Under the pieces are notes generated by a model. The model had not been told where the DNA came from, did not search any database, and worked only from the letters and a program-made list of their open reading frames with translations. Positions 9,279 through 18,776 of a stretch of DNA of 30,828 nt are shown one piece after another. Origin of the DNA: Amoebophrya sp. A120 (lineage: Eukaryota; Sar; Dinophyceae; Syndiniales; Amoebophryaceae); the NCBI GenBank assembly GCA_905178155.1, contig CAJINV010000003.1, forward strand, positions 3,114,418 to 3,145,245, written 5' to 3'. The stretch's first letter is position 1; each line of letters begins with the position of its first letter. The position numbers were made by a program, and so were the translations under genes.

Positions 9279-12200
9279 ATGACGTCGTCAGAATATAATC
9301 CGTCAGGGCTCCTTCCCGCGGGATCCGCGCTGGTATCGAAAACGGGGCGCACTCTTTACGCAACGCAGGACGTGGTCCTGGTGATCGTAGTTCACGAGGC
9401 CACCTCCCGGTATCTCGTTATCGAAGAGACCTGGGACCGGGGTTGGCACGTACCGACCGGCACCGTGGACTATGCAAATGACTTTTCTCTGCACAAAGCC
9501 GGGCTCAATCCCGCCGGGTTTCTGCTCTCGGACGCAATGCACGTAGAAAGATTTTTTTCTTCCGTCCGAGAGCAGCGGCCCGGGCGCGGCTTGACAGCCC
9601 CGGTTTGACCAATCCTTTTCCTTGGAGACGAGACGCGGCGAATCCCTGGAGGAAGCCGCACTGCGCGAGACGCGGGAGGAGACCCACGTCGATGTGAAGC
9701 TCATCGGGGTGCTGGAGTTCGAGCGAACCCGCTTCGGGGAGAGCACCACCCGCAACCGCATCACTTTTCTCGCGCACCCACTCGTCGATCCCACGGATCC
9801 GTGCGCACCGACCAAGACCGCAGCGGACGAGCACAGCCTCCAGGCGCGGTGGGTGACCATCAACGAGTATCTGCATTTGCCGAAGCACCGGGCCCGCAAT
9901 TGCTTGTTGCACTGGCACCGCCACCTCCGCGACAACAAGCTGATTGTACCGCTGTGGTATTTCCCGGATGTGGTGGAGGCGCCGAGCGGCGGTCCGGAGT
10001 TCCGGCTACTGCAACCGGCGTCTTCTCCCGCGTCCCAAGGAGCGGGCCTTTCGTCCACCGCCGGGACGGCAGATCCTAACATCAAAGGTGCAGGAGCGGC
10101 CCGCAGCGACGCGGTCACGGTGGCTACCAACTATGATCTCGTCGCGGCGAACTTTGTTCCCCAGCCGCGGCGGGGAAAGAACCAGAAGTGGTCCACCGGT
10201 GTTGGCAAAGACGGACCGCATGACAAGGGCACCAGATCGACGCCCGCAACTTCCGGCAGCGACGTTAATAATAAGGGTGGACCGAACAAGAAGCTCTCGA
10301 AGCAGGCTTCCAAAGGTGGCTCCCGCGCGGAAGCTGGCGAGGAAGGGGCGCTGTCCTTTCGGGAGATCAACAATTTGATAGTTAGCGGCGTGGTAAAATC
10401 GGCCGCGGCATTCTGCGGCGGGAGGTTTCAAGTGGTGGTGGACGCAGCGGGCGGAAAGGGCGGAGGCCTACCGAAGTACTTGCCGTTCCTGCGCAATGCG
10501 GGCAAGCTTTTGTTCGTGGATATCAGCCCGGTGTCGGTCGGCGAGGCGCAGACGCGTTTTCTCTCGATGACAACCCGGCCTACGAAGGGTGGGAGCGCGG
10601 GGACCGGCTGTCCCGTGGACACAGACCTATCCACGAAGAAAAAAGGTGGTCGGACCATGGTTGGTCGTGTGTGTGGCAACATTGGCCTAAAATCGTGACG
10701 TTGCACTGTAATGTTCCAGAGACGTATAACTATCATCGCGCTCTGACCTAGCGGGTTTTCGTGCGGTTTGTGTGTTTTTTGCTTTACAAAAACAAAAGAC
10801 AAATTAGATTTGGAATTTGAAGAAATTCACAGAGACAGCTCTGACACCTTTTTTCTTTCGACTTTTCTTTCGCGTGGAAGATTGCTTTTTCGACCTTACC
10901 TACTGGGAGCGTCTGGCGCCGAACTCAGTGTGCTACGTTAACTGCCAGTTTGCGCTGCACTACGCCTGCCGCAGCGTTCCGCATCTCACGGCTCTGTTTC
11001 GTGCGATCGGGCGCGTTCTGCGCCCCGGCGGGCTGTTTTGCGGCACCATTCCCTGCGCGACGGCAATTGCGGACGCGATGCAAAAGCAAATCGCAGGCGT
11101 TTCGCAGCCGTTCAAGATAACCGAGTTGCGGACTACTACGGACTCGGCCGCGCCCCAAACCGGTTCGTACTACTTCCACCTTCCGGGCCACGTGGATCCG
11201 CCCACGAAGGAGTTTTTGATTCCGGAGTGGCTGTTGCGCGCCGCGTCGAAAGACGCCGGTTTGATTCCGGAGCCGTCGCTGCATTACCGGACTTTTAAGG
11301 AGCTGTACCGGCCCAGCGGTGCGGATCCGGTATCGTCCCTGTACCGGGTCTTTGCCTTCCGAAAACCGGCACCCAGTGGTAGCATCTCCGGGAAGAAGAC
11401 TGGCAATCCCGCACACCACGCGGCGAGCAGTTTGGCGAACACGGATGAAACAGCGAAAGCAAAGTCGAATGTCGGAGAAGAAAAGCGGGCATCGCAGGCG
11501 CTTGGGCCGGCACTGGTTTCCGGAAGAACCGCCGACCAGCCGGCGAGCAGTGTGCCGAAAGTCGCCTTGTATACGGGAGCATTCGATCCCCCGCACGTAA
11601 ACCACATTCACATAGTTAGGCACCTGCTGACAGTAGAGGGATACTGGCAAGTACTCGTCTGTATCAACGGGGAGAACGACTTCAAGCCTTTTGTCACGCC
11701 GTCCGAGCATCGCGAAAGAATGGTAGAGGCCGCATTGCAAGAGACGGGACTGATCAAGACAGGCAGAGTAGTTACGAATCAAGAGACGCGGACGGCGAAA
11801 GAGGCGGGGAGCTACTGTTCTTCTTGCATGCATGACTGGCCGCGTTTATGCCTTCGCACGCACAACTATTGTTCCATCCACTGCGCCCCTGCGCTCTCTC
11901 TTCAGTGTAAGCAGGGAACGAAGTGAACCACGTGGACTTTCGCATATCGAAAGCAGCAAGTAGTCGTGCGTAGATCATCATCAGCTAAGAGAGTGAGATG
12001 CAAGTTCCACAGATCTGCGCGCGTTGACGAGAACGGCTAAGCCTTTGTATCGCCCTTCTTTCTGGTGCATAGCGGCCGTTCTGCGGAACGATCACGGCGG
12101 TTGGGCCGGGAGAAAAAGAATTTGCGATGACGTGTACATCAGATTTGTGGAGCAGCAGCGGTTAGCGCCCGAAATCCACCTGGTTCTAGGCCAAGACTCG

Positions 12201-13540
12201 TTTGAGAAAGCTTGGAAGCGTGCAGCGCCGGCGGTGAAGGATTTTCTGCAGTGCACCTGGAATATTCTGGTGTTGCCGCGCGACGGAATTACGCAGGAAA
12301 AATTCGAGATCCCATACGAAGCCTCCCAAGTAAGCCACAGAAGCTTCCAAAGTAAGCGCCTGGAAACGGCGCAAGACGCCGGATACCCGGGATGCATTGC
12401 AGTCGCGCGGGACTATCAAGACCTTCTGACTTGTTCTTCTTCCGCAGTCCGCGAGCTACTACTACAACGCGACAGCACCGGGGGCCTGGAAAGCAAAGCG
12501 AGCTCATCTTCCAGTCGTGCAGGGCCAATGCCGGCAAACACGACACTCGCGCAGTACTTGTCCTCCGCAGTGAGAGCGTACATCCAGCGAAATCGCCTCT
12601 ATGGCTTCGCGGCTGAAGAGGATCCAGAACCAGGCGCGGATAGGCAGGACGTCGACAATATCGTCCAAAGTACAGAAGTAGACCCGGTGGACGGTAGTTC
12701 TCCCACTGGAGCATCCGGGCAGGCCGAGACCGCGTCCCTGGTATCGGCGGGGCAGTTTTTTCGACGCCGGAAAGAAGTAGTGGACGAAACGGCGGCCGAC
12801 CAGAACATGCGGCTCATCCGGGGAGTTCTGTTTTGCGGGCCCTCGGGCTGCGGGAAGAGTACGCTGATTCGGATGCTGATTCGCGCGAGCGCGGAGGGAA
12901 CGATGACGCATCTGGACTACCAGATCAACGGCACCACCTCCAGTTACGAGAACTTAGTGTCGGATCAAGCGCGGGAAGCGGGACACCTGGCGTGCATTGA
13001 GGGCGTGCTGATTGAAAAGATCCCGGATTTGGATATAACCCGCTCATGTGTTACAAACTCAAACGTTGCAATAGAGTCTAGAGTTTGTGTTGCAAAATGC
13101 GGAACATCTGGCCTACTCCCACATGAGCGCGCATGACAAGTTTCGGAGCTCCAAACCGCATGGGAATCTGCCGAAATTTGTATTGCGAAAAGCCCAAGTC
13201 TCTGTTTGGTACTCATGCTATTCATGCAACACAAATTTCAGATTCTATTGTCACGTTTGAGATTGTAACATTTGAGCAAGCCATATTGGAACGTAGTTGC
13301 GGGATCTTTGTCGAAGCGATCGTTGATCTGCACTGCGGGAAGAAACAGTGCCTGGAGCGCGGCGGAGACAACACGGCCATCAACAAGTACATGAAAAACA
13401 CGGCGATACGGAAGCAACAACTCTGCAGCTTCCGGACTTCTAGTCCACGCCGGCACGTGGTGCAGGTTGACACGCAGGACCGGTCTCCGCTGGAAGTACT
13501 GGAGCTCTGTATACGGTTCCTGCGCCCCCGCGTTTTGTAG
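9279..13540 (+). CDS. Nudix - cap N7-methyltransferase - NMN adenylyltransferase - P-loop kinase fusion
   Basis: About 1,100 residues. The ATG at 9279 starts a Nudix domain whose box (G-x5-E-x7-RETREE) is completed across intron 1; the segment DEHSLQARWVTINEY resembles NUDT18-type hydrolases. After a low-complexity linker, the same exon enters an SAM methyltransferase of the RNMT/Abd1 family (VVVDAAGGKGGGLPKYL, VDISPVSVGEAQTRF). The domain continues in exon 3 (CQFALHYACRSV, LRPGGLFCGTIP). Exon 3 (from about 10881) runs on into a nucleotidyltransferase with GAFDPPHVNH. Exon 4 holds its C-terminal half (LVLGQDSFEKAW, SSSAVRELLL, AYIQRNRLYG), the pattern of NadD/NadR NMN adenylyltransferases, then a Walker A GPSGCGKST. 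Exon 5 (13291-13540), after an introner, completes a kinase-like domain. The Asp normally after GKGG in cap methyltransferases is Gly here. Intron 2 is about 10646-10880; the intron between about 11770 and 12110 is unresolved. A guanylyltransferase domain is not seen. Confidence 0.8.
9491..9605. repeat. Hairpin inside intron 1 of the fusion gene
   Basis: Two arms of about 43 bases (9491-9534 and 9563-9605) are near-complementary; the inner 13 bp (CTGCTCTCGGACG at 9522-9534 against 9563-9575) are perfect, with a 28-base loop. The whole structure lies within the ~163-base intron, whose ends are either GTGGAC...TTGGAG (9465-9627) or CTATGC...ACGAG (9470-9632). Both restore the Nudix box. The structure could be a decayed introner, but its outer ends do not pair and no clean duplication is seen. 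Confidence 0.6.
13034..13285. mobile_element. Introner, family D
   Basis: The element starts TATAACCCGCTCA and ends AAGCCATA. Its inverted arms of about 55 bases share TGTTACAA.CTCAAACGT, CAATAGA.TCT and TTTGTGTTGCA. It is flanked by the 5-bp duplication TTGGA (13029-13033 and 13286-13290). Removing 13034-13290 (257 bases, not a multiple of three) restores the frame of the P-loop domain, giving IPDLERSCGIFVEA. Within the 5-base slide allowed by the duplication no GT-AG pair is available. An internal TTCATGCAACACAAATTT at 13221 matches the core seen in the other families. Confidence 0.85.
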
Positions 13541-14191
13541 GCGAGCCAACTTGATGGTTGGTCGTGCGCGTTATGGCACTCACGCGGAGAAATCTGTATG
13601 TAATTTTCTGTAGTGGACCACTATGGTCACGACCTGCTCGTTTTATGTTTATCTTTCTACCAACAAGAACGACTCTGACACCAGTCGTGATGCTTGTAGG
13701 ATGCAACGAGTAGAAGTCAAAAGTTGAACAACTACCACGAAGCATGAAAGCGAGAACTGCAAGGAAACCTAATTAATAGCGACATGTTGAGCCAGTTTAT
13801 CTGCAATGGCCGAATTTTCCAACTTTCGTGCCCAAAACAGCTCTACTCAGAAGAGTCTAGAATATGAACCGACGACAGATGAAAAGGAGAAAGCGAGGTA
13901 GCCTTATTGACCCAATCTGTCCTTTAAACCGGCGACACTCTATAGAATCACACCAGCAACTTTCCGTCCTTAGAGGAATTGACGAGGATTTGTTTGCGAT
14001 TCCCGAACACTTCTGTTCAAATAAACGCTGCGCAAGTTTTTTGCGAACAGAGATACATAACAGCAACTGAAACCTCGTTCCGTCCATGCGTGGCTGGGGA
14101 GAAGAAAGAGGAGCGTGTCTGCGCGAAAGATAGAGGCGGGAACTTGGGCAGAAGGGCGGACGGCTGCTTGGAAATAAGACGAAAAGTAAAG
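13541..14191. other. Intergenic and probable 5' UTR
   Basis: There is no supported gene between the fusion gene and the small membrane protein. A frame at 13864-14070 is polar and unrecognised. The word ATGGTTGGTCGTG at about 13552 also occurs in intron 2 of the fusion gene near 10657. Confidence 0.45.
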
Positions 14192-14701
14192 ATGACCTCG
14201 TTTGCGACCGGTATTGCGCTTCGCATATATGTGAAGGTTTTTGGTTTGATGCTCGGCGCGGTGGGCGTTTCGCTCGTGTTGCAGGCGATTGGGGTTCTTT
14301 TTTCCTCGCACAGCAAGGTCGCGGTCTTGTTGATGCTGCTCTCTAGCCTGGTACTCCTCGCGGGGGAGTTCGCGGTGGTGTTTCATTTGCCCTTGCTGGC
14401 CCCGTTTGCGCCGAAGAGCCTGGTGTGGCTGGAACAAAACATCACGACGAAACTCGGGCGGAGCGTGGTCTACGGCGGGCTGGGCCTCGCGGGCGTTTTG
14501 TGCAACGTCGTGTATCATTTTCACGGATTCTACGCAGGCTGGAACTGCCTTCTCACCACCCTAGCGGCGGCGATATACGTACTGGAGCACGAGGAGGAGC
14601 CGGAAGCGGCAGCGGAGAAAGCCCCGATCGTGCCACCGTCCAAGAAAAAGAAGGCTACCGCAGCAGCGGCCTCCGAAGAGACGGCGAGTACGGCGGTCTA
14701 G
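14192..14701 (+). CDS. Four-helix membrane protein, COPI-associated/TVP15-like
   Basis: A single-exon frame of 169 residues. Four hydrophobic helices lie at about residues 12-40, 45-68, 88-112 and 115-132. A cytosolic-type tail of about 35 residues follows: acidic, then lysine-rich (SKKKKATAAAASEE). The short loop TKLGRSVVYGGLGL before helix 3 resembles the conserved LGRGxxY stretch of the COPI-associated / Golgi TVP15 family, and the length is usual for it. Such proteins are thought to act in Golgi vesicle traffic. The start was chosen as the ATG just before the first helix; no signal peptide is separate from that helix. The family assignment rests on topology and one motif, so a generic tetraspan protein remains possible. 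That it is a real gene is well supported by composition against its AT-rich flanks. Confidence 0.6.
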   Translation: MTSFATGIALRIYVKVFGLMLGAVGVSLVLQAIGVLFSSHSKVAVLLMLLSSLVLLAGEFAVVFHLPLLAPFAPKSLVWLEQNITTKLGRSVVYGGLGLAGVLCNVVYHFHGFYAGWNCLLTTLAAAIYVLEHEEEPEAAAEKAPIVPPSKKKKATAAAASEETASTAV

Positions 14702-15303
14702 AAAGTAAAAATCACAGTTGTGCAATATCAATGCGCAGAGCGAGAGAGAGATGACATGATGTAATTGCTCTGGCGTTGGACATTCACCAGGCTTCGGCTC
14801 TCGTGAACGGGCCATCTTCTTTTCCGGCAAAACGATAGTCTGTTTCTAGACGTGCGGTCCCTCGTTGTGCGTGTAACGTTTGCGTGCTTTTGGTGGATCT
14901 AAAGAGGAACATCTCGTGCCTTTTTGCTGCGGCTTGGCTTCCGATACATACTTGCCTGAGCTACGGGAGAACAGTGTCTATTGCTTTAGCGTTCCGAGCG
15001 GAGAGATAGCTACTTTCCACTGATCCACACCAAATACCGGTAACTTTGTGTGCTATCTGGTTTCTGTTCAATCAACGAGACAGCCACCGCGTCTTTGAGA
15101 GCATACGTGCGGAGAGACATGCTTCTATTAGCACAGGTGTTTCATCATCATGCAAGCAGCTAAATTCTACTTTTGCGTCGTGGCACAGACCAGTTACAGT
15201 TTTTAAACCCTGCTTTTAGAAAGCGAGAGCAACCGCGCCCAGTAGCGTGTAGACAGGGGAAAACACCACACGCGGTACGCAACTTCGTGTGATTGCAAAC
15301 ACC
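14702..15303. other. Intergenic, nothing recognised
   Basis: No supported frame, RNA gene or repeat. It contains the 3' end of the membrane-protein transcript and the 5' leader of the dynein light chain. Confidence 0.5.
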
Positions 15304-16203
15304 ATGTCCGAGGAAAAGGACGAAACAGAGGAAACCGCGTGGGCCAGCGAAGAGGTGGACAGAATCTTGCTGGAGACGTGTGACACCGTGTTGCTGGTAC
15401 TATTCGGTTTTATTTTGTGATGACAAGCGCAAAACATTTTGATTTGCAGAGAGATGGTCGAGCACGGCACTTTTTTGGCCTCGAACTTGCTTCGCACAAC
15501 TGTGCTTCCCTGAGTTGGTTGGCTTTGAGGCAAGATCTCGCACATATTACTTTGATGCCAGCACCAACTTGCGGATGAGTGCATTCAAGAACTTTGTATC
15601 AATCCAAACAAAAACAGAATGAGCAGTATTCCGACGAGAAGGTGGCGCAGTGGGTGAATGACATCTGCGAAATGGCCATGCAGAGACTGAACGAAACCAA
15701 GAAGCTATTCGATGTAATAAAAATGCCCCCCCCCCACCGCAGAGTTGCCATGCAACTCTGCATGCGGCCCAGAACATCTTTCGTGCGCAGCCCCAGGAGA
15801 AGCACTTTCTAGAAGTGCCGGTTTGATATTTGTAACGCTCTGATCATCAGGAGGAGGTGCAGAATTTGTGATGCGGCTGTATTGGCTGGGCACAATAATG
15901 ACACTGCCTAGCCAATTTTGAAATTGCCGTAGTGAGTGTCAAAGCCTCCTTCTGTGTTTGTGTAGCAAAATGCCCAACACGATGGGGCGGGGACGGTTTT
16001 TCTCAGGATAACAGCCATTCAAATGGGTGACCACCTGTCTGATCATGCACAGGAACGGCGCCGGCGTTCACAGTTCTGCGGCGGCTTTCTGGGACACAGC
16101 AAACGACGGGTTGCTGACAACCGTGTGGCCGAAAGATAAGGGAAAGAACGAAGGGAACAAGACGATTCAGGCGATTGTGACAGTCATTGGGACGGAGTTC
16201 TGA
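15304..16203 (+). CDS. Tctex-type dynein light chain (DYNLT family)
   Basis: Exons 15304-15396, 15618-15705 and 16016-16203 encode 122 residues. The product follows the DYNLT/Tctex-1 pattern: acidic N-terminus, EEVDRILLETC helix, DEKVAQWVNDICE helix, then KKPFKWVTTCLIMHRNGAG, a SSAAAFWDTANDG strand pair and a final IQAIVTVIGTEF strand. The family is usually about 113 residues and binds dynein intermediate chains in cytoplasmic or axonemal motors. Intron 1 is conventional (GTACTA...AACAG, 221 bases). Intron 2 is an introner-type insertion; cutting at 15705/16016 restores the proline of KPFKW found in the family, which fixes the junction. A small insertion (PKDKGKNEGN) lies before the last strand. 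Confidence 0.92.
15706..16010. mobile_element. Introner-like intron, family E
   Basis: The element starts TATTCG, ends CAGGATA, and has imperfect C-rich/G-rich inverted ends (AAAAATGCCCCCCCCCC near 15718 against GGGGCGGGGACGGTTTTT near 15983). The flanking 5-mers GAAGC and ACAGC match at three positions, consistent with an old duplication. The intron it forms (15706-16015, 310 bases) has no GT-AG; with the three-base slide, CT...AG is possible. This is the most decayed copy in the window. Confidence 0.6.
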
Positions 16204-17107
16204 TGAACGTTGGTTCTGGGAGGTTCTGGCGCCCGTACGAAGGGGAATTCGAAGTAACTACTCGTTTTTTTTGTTTGAATAATCTAAATTTTGTGCGACT
16301 TGCTGGGAAAAGAACAGCAGATAAAAGACTCGAACGACTGATATTTTTCGCCACAGGCAACTTTGGATCTGAAATCTCGATCATCGCCGCGCTTAGTACC
16401 TACATTACGCCTTGACTGAACCTTAAAGTCAATCTGGATCAAAGATCGCGCTCGTTCTGCATGCGAGCCAGTACTTTAGAATCGGATGGGCACGTCAGTG
16501 AGTATCTCTTTGATGTGCAACGTGTTTCTGGCCGGAAGGCTTCGCAATTTGCAGCATACCCTGTTTGGAATCACATAGTCATTCGAAAATTTGGATCGAC
16601 GCGAGGTATGGTCCTGACCAAAAAAAGTCTATGCACATCGGTGATATTACACATGATCAAAGTTCGGATCTGAATATCAGTGGCTCGACGTTCTTCCTAA
16701 GGCTGCAGAAAGCAGAACCGTGTGGAGAAGACAGCGCACCTGGTCATAGGATATAAATATCGAAGCTCCTCAGTTCTGATCTAAATTGCCGTGACTAAAA
16801 TATCGATCTAAATACCGGAGATCCGCTATGTATTGTTTGAACATCGAGGCTCTTTTCAGAAAAACAAAGCTGATCGCTTAGAAATACGAAGATCCGACTT
16901 TATGATCTGCCTTCAAAAAGTACCGGCGCAATCGTGCAGATTCCGCTAAAACTCAAAAATCTAAATTGTCTGCGATCTGCTCCATACTAAGAGTCAACCT
17001 TCTCCCCTGTCATCGCTTTAAAAAACACACTTGTGATCCACAACAACCTCCAGGGAATCTTCTTTTCGGAAGATCGGTATCAGTAGAGAACAGTAGATTC
17101 ATCGAAA
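16204..17107. other. Intergenic, nothing recognised
   Basis: AT-rich spacer with scattered copies of the short word GATCTAAAT and variants between about 16770 and 16970, but no ordered array. No coding frame is supported. The last ~100 bases are the likely leader of the ribosomal protein gene. Confidence 0.5.
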
Positions 17108-18088
17108 ATGGGCGCCTACAAGTACTTGGAAGAGCTGTGGAAGAAGAAGCAGTCCGATGTGGCTCGCTTCCTCGGCCGTATCCGCACCTGGGAGTTCCGT
17201 CAGTTGCCGGCGGTCCACCGTGCGTCCCGCCCGACCCGCCCGGACAAGGCGCGCCGCTTGGGATACAAGGCCAAGCAGGGCTTCTGCATCTACCGCGTCC
17301 GCATCAAGCGTGGCGGCCGCAAGCGCAAGGTATAAGCTCAGATTTAGAATTTTGTTTCAGCTTGTCAGGACCAGGAGCCTTCATTCTGTAAACAATTTTG
17401 TCTTTCGTTGGACTGGCGTTTTGACACGACGCTACTGTCAAGTGTGCAATCTTTTAAAACGTCACAACTCTTCAGGTCTCCAAGGGCATCTGCTACGGAA
17501 AGCCGTCCACTTCCGGCGTTAACAAGATCAAGGCCCACCGTAACCTGAAGTCCGTCGCTGAAGAGCGTGTCGGACGCAAGTTGGGGTCTCTGCGTGTGTT
17601 GAACAGCTACTGGGTGTGCCACGACGCCATGCACAAATGGTACTGCACACCGCTCTTGTCTACTTTGAAAGATAGAAATTTGACAACGTTTTCTAGGTTC
17701 TCGTGTTTAATATTTTTGGTCTCGGTCCAGTAGAAATGCCTACATGAAATTGCGCATTTATGCTTATGGACATATAGTCAGGCAGCGTGTAGTCCCACAA
17801 CATCGAGGAGAGATGTTAAAACTCACAATACCGAATCTTTTTTTCCAATTTTGAAACAGGTACGAGTGCGTGATGGTTGACCCCATGCACAAGGTCATCC
17901 GCAACGACCCGCGCATCAACTGGATCTGCAACCCGACCCACAAGCACCGCGAGATGCGCGGACTCACCTCCGCGGGCCGCAAGTCCCGTGCCATGCACCG
18001 CAAGGGAAAGGCCGCCCTCAAGTCCCGTCCGTCCATGCGGGCCTCCTGGAAGCGCCGCCAGATGCTCCAGCTCCGCCGTTACCGTTAA
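17108..18088 (+). CDS. RPL15: 60S ribosomal protein eL15
   Basis: Exons 17108-17329, 17476-17639 and 17860-18088 encode exactly 204 residues, the usual length of eukaryotic L15. Diagnostic stretches are [18 protein letters not shown] at the start, [60 protein letters not shown] and, near the end, [18 protein letters not shown]. The protein binds 28S rRNA in the large subunit. Introns are conventional: GTATAA...TTCAG (146 bases, phase 0) and GTACTG...AACAG (220 bases). Codon use is strongly C/G-ending compared with the AT-rich introns, as expected for a highly expressed gene. Neither intron shows introner ends. This is the firmest annotation in the window and fixes it as nuclear eukaryotic DNA. 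Confidence 0.98.
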
Positions 18089-18776
18089 GCAGTTTTACTT
18101 CTGCTGGTGGTTTCTACGTGACGCTGTTCTTTCTACCTGGTTGGTGTGCACAATCAGTGATGGGAAAAATCGCTCGAGCGCTACTTGTGATGATGTAGAT
18201 TAGAACACACATCTTCGAACAATCTCTACTAAAATCGATTGATCACTCTGCATGGCTGTTTTGTGCACCACAGTTTTCACAGAGAACACGCCGCGTGAAC
18301 ATGTAGAATGCCTCGATGAAACGGAATCTACTACTGTACCATACTACCGATCCGAGAAACAAGAGCTAGAACGTTTGAAGCACGCGCTGAAGCCGCGATA
18401 GACAAGGAAAAGTGTTGTGTTGTTCGTGAACTACGCTGGTCGTACATCCGGAAGCGAGTCGTGAGAGACAGAGAGATTGACGAGCGACGGAGTCGCTGAC
18501 GAACGACAGAGTCGCATATAGAGACCGCAGAACTACATGAATGAAGTATACTGAGTGCGAGTGCTCATCGTGATGAGGTCGCAGTGTGATCGCACTTTGA
18601 GGTGGTCTTCCCGGTCGTTTCTATTAGCATTATTTTACCGTGCTTTTATTTTCTGTAAGTCAAACAGGGAAGTCAAAGAGGTGCACGAGCACGTGCGCGC
18701 AGAAGTCAGAGGTCGTGAGCAAAATGATATGCGCCCCAAGTATACCGCGTAGCCTGTAGCGGCCCAGAAAACAAAA
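18089..18776. other. Intergenic between eL15 and the scaffold gene
   Basis: No supported gene. Around 18455-18520 a short imperfect duplication of GACGAGCGACGGAGTCGC / GACGAACGACAGAGTCGC is visible. The last part is the probable 5' leader of the scaffold gene. Confidence 0.5.

Noticed and set aside
9303-10130. 275-codon reverse-strand ORF
   Set aside because: Opposite the Nudix exons and crossing an intron; Ser/Arg-rich composition typical of an antisense shadow.
10646-10880. End of one gene at the stop at 10698 and start of another after it
   Set aside because: The upstream part ends in the first half of a cap methyltransferase and the downstream part starts with the second half, so an intron (GTGGTC...GGAAG) is the simpler reading.
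10925-11833. 302-codon reverse-strand ORF
   Set aside because: It lies opposite the methyltransferase and nucleotidyltransferase exon, whose product matches known motifs. The reverse frame is Arg/Val-rich with no domain and is a shadow of GC-rich coding sequence.
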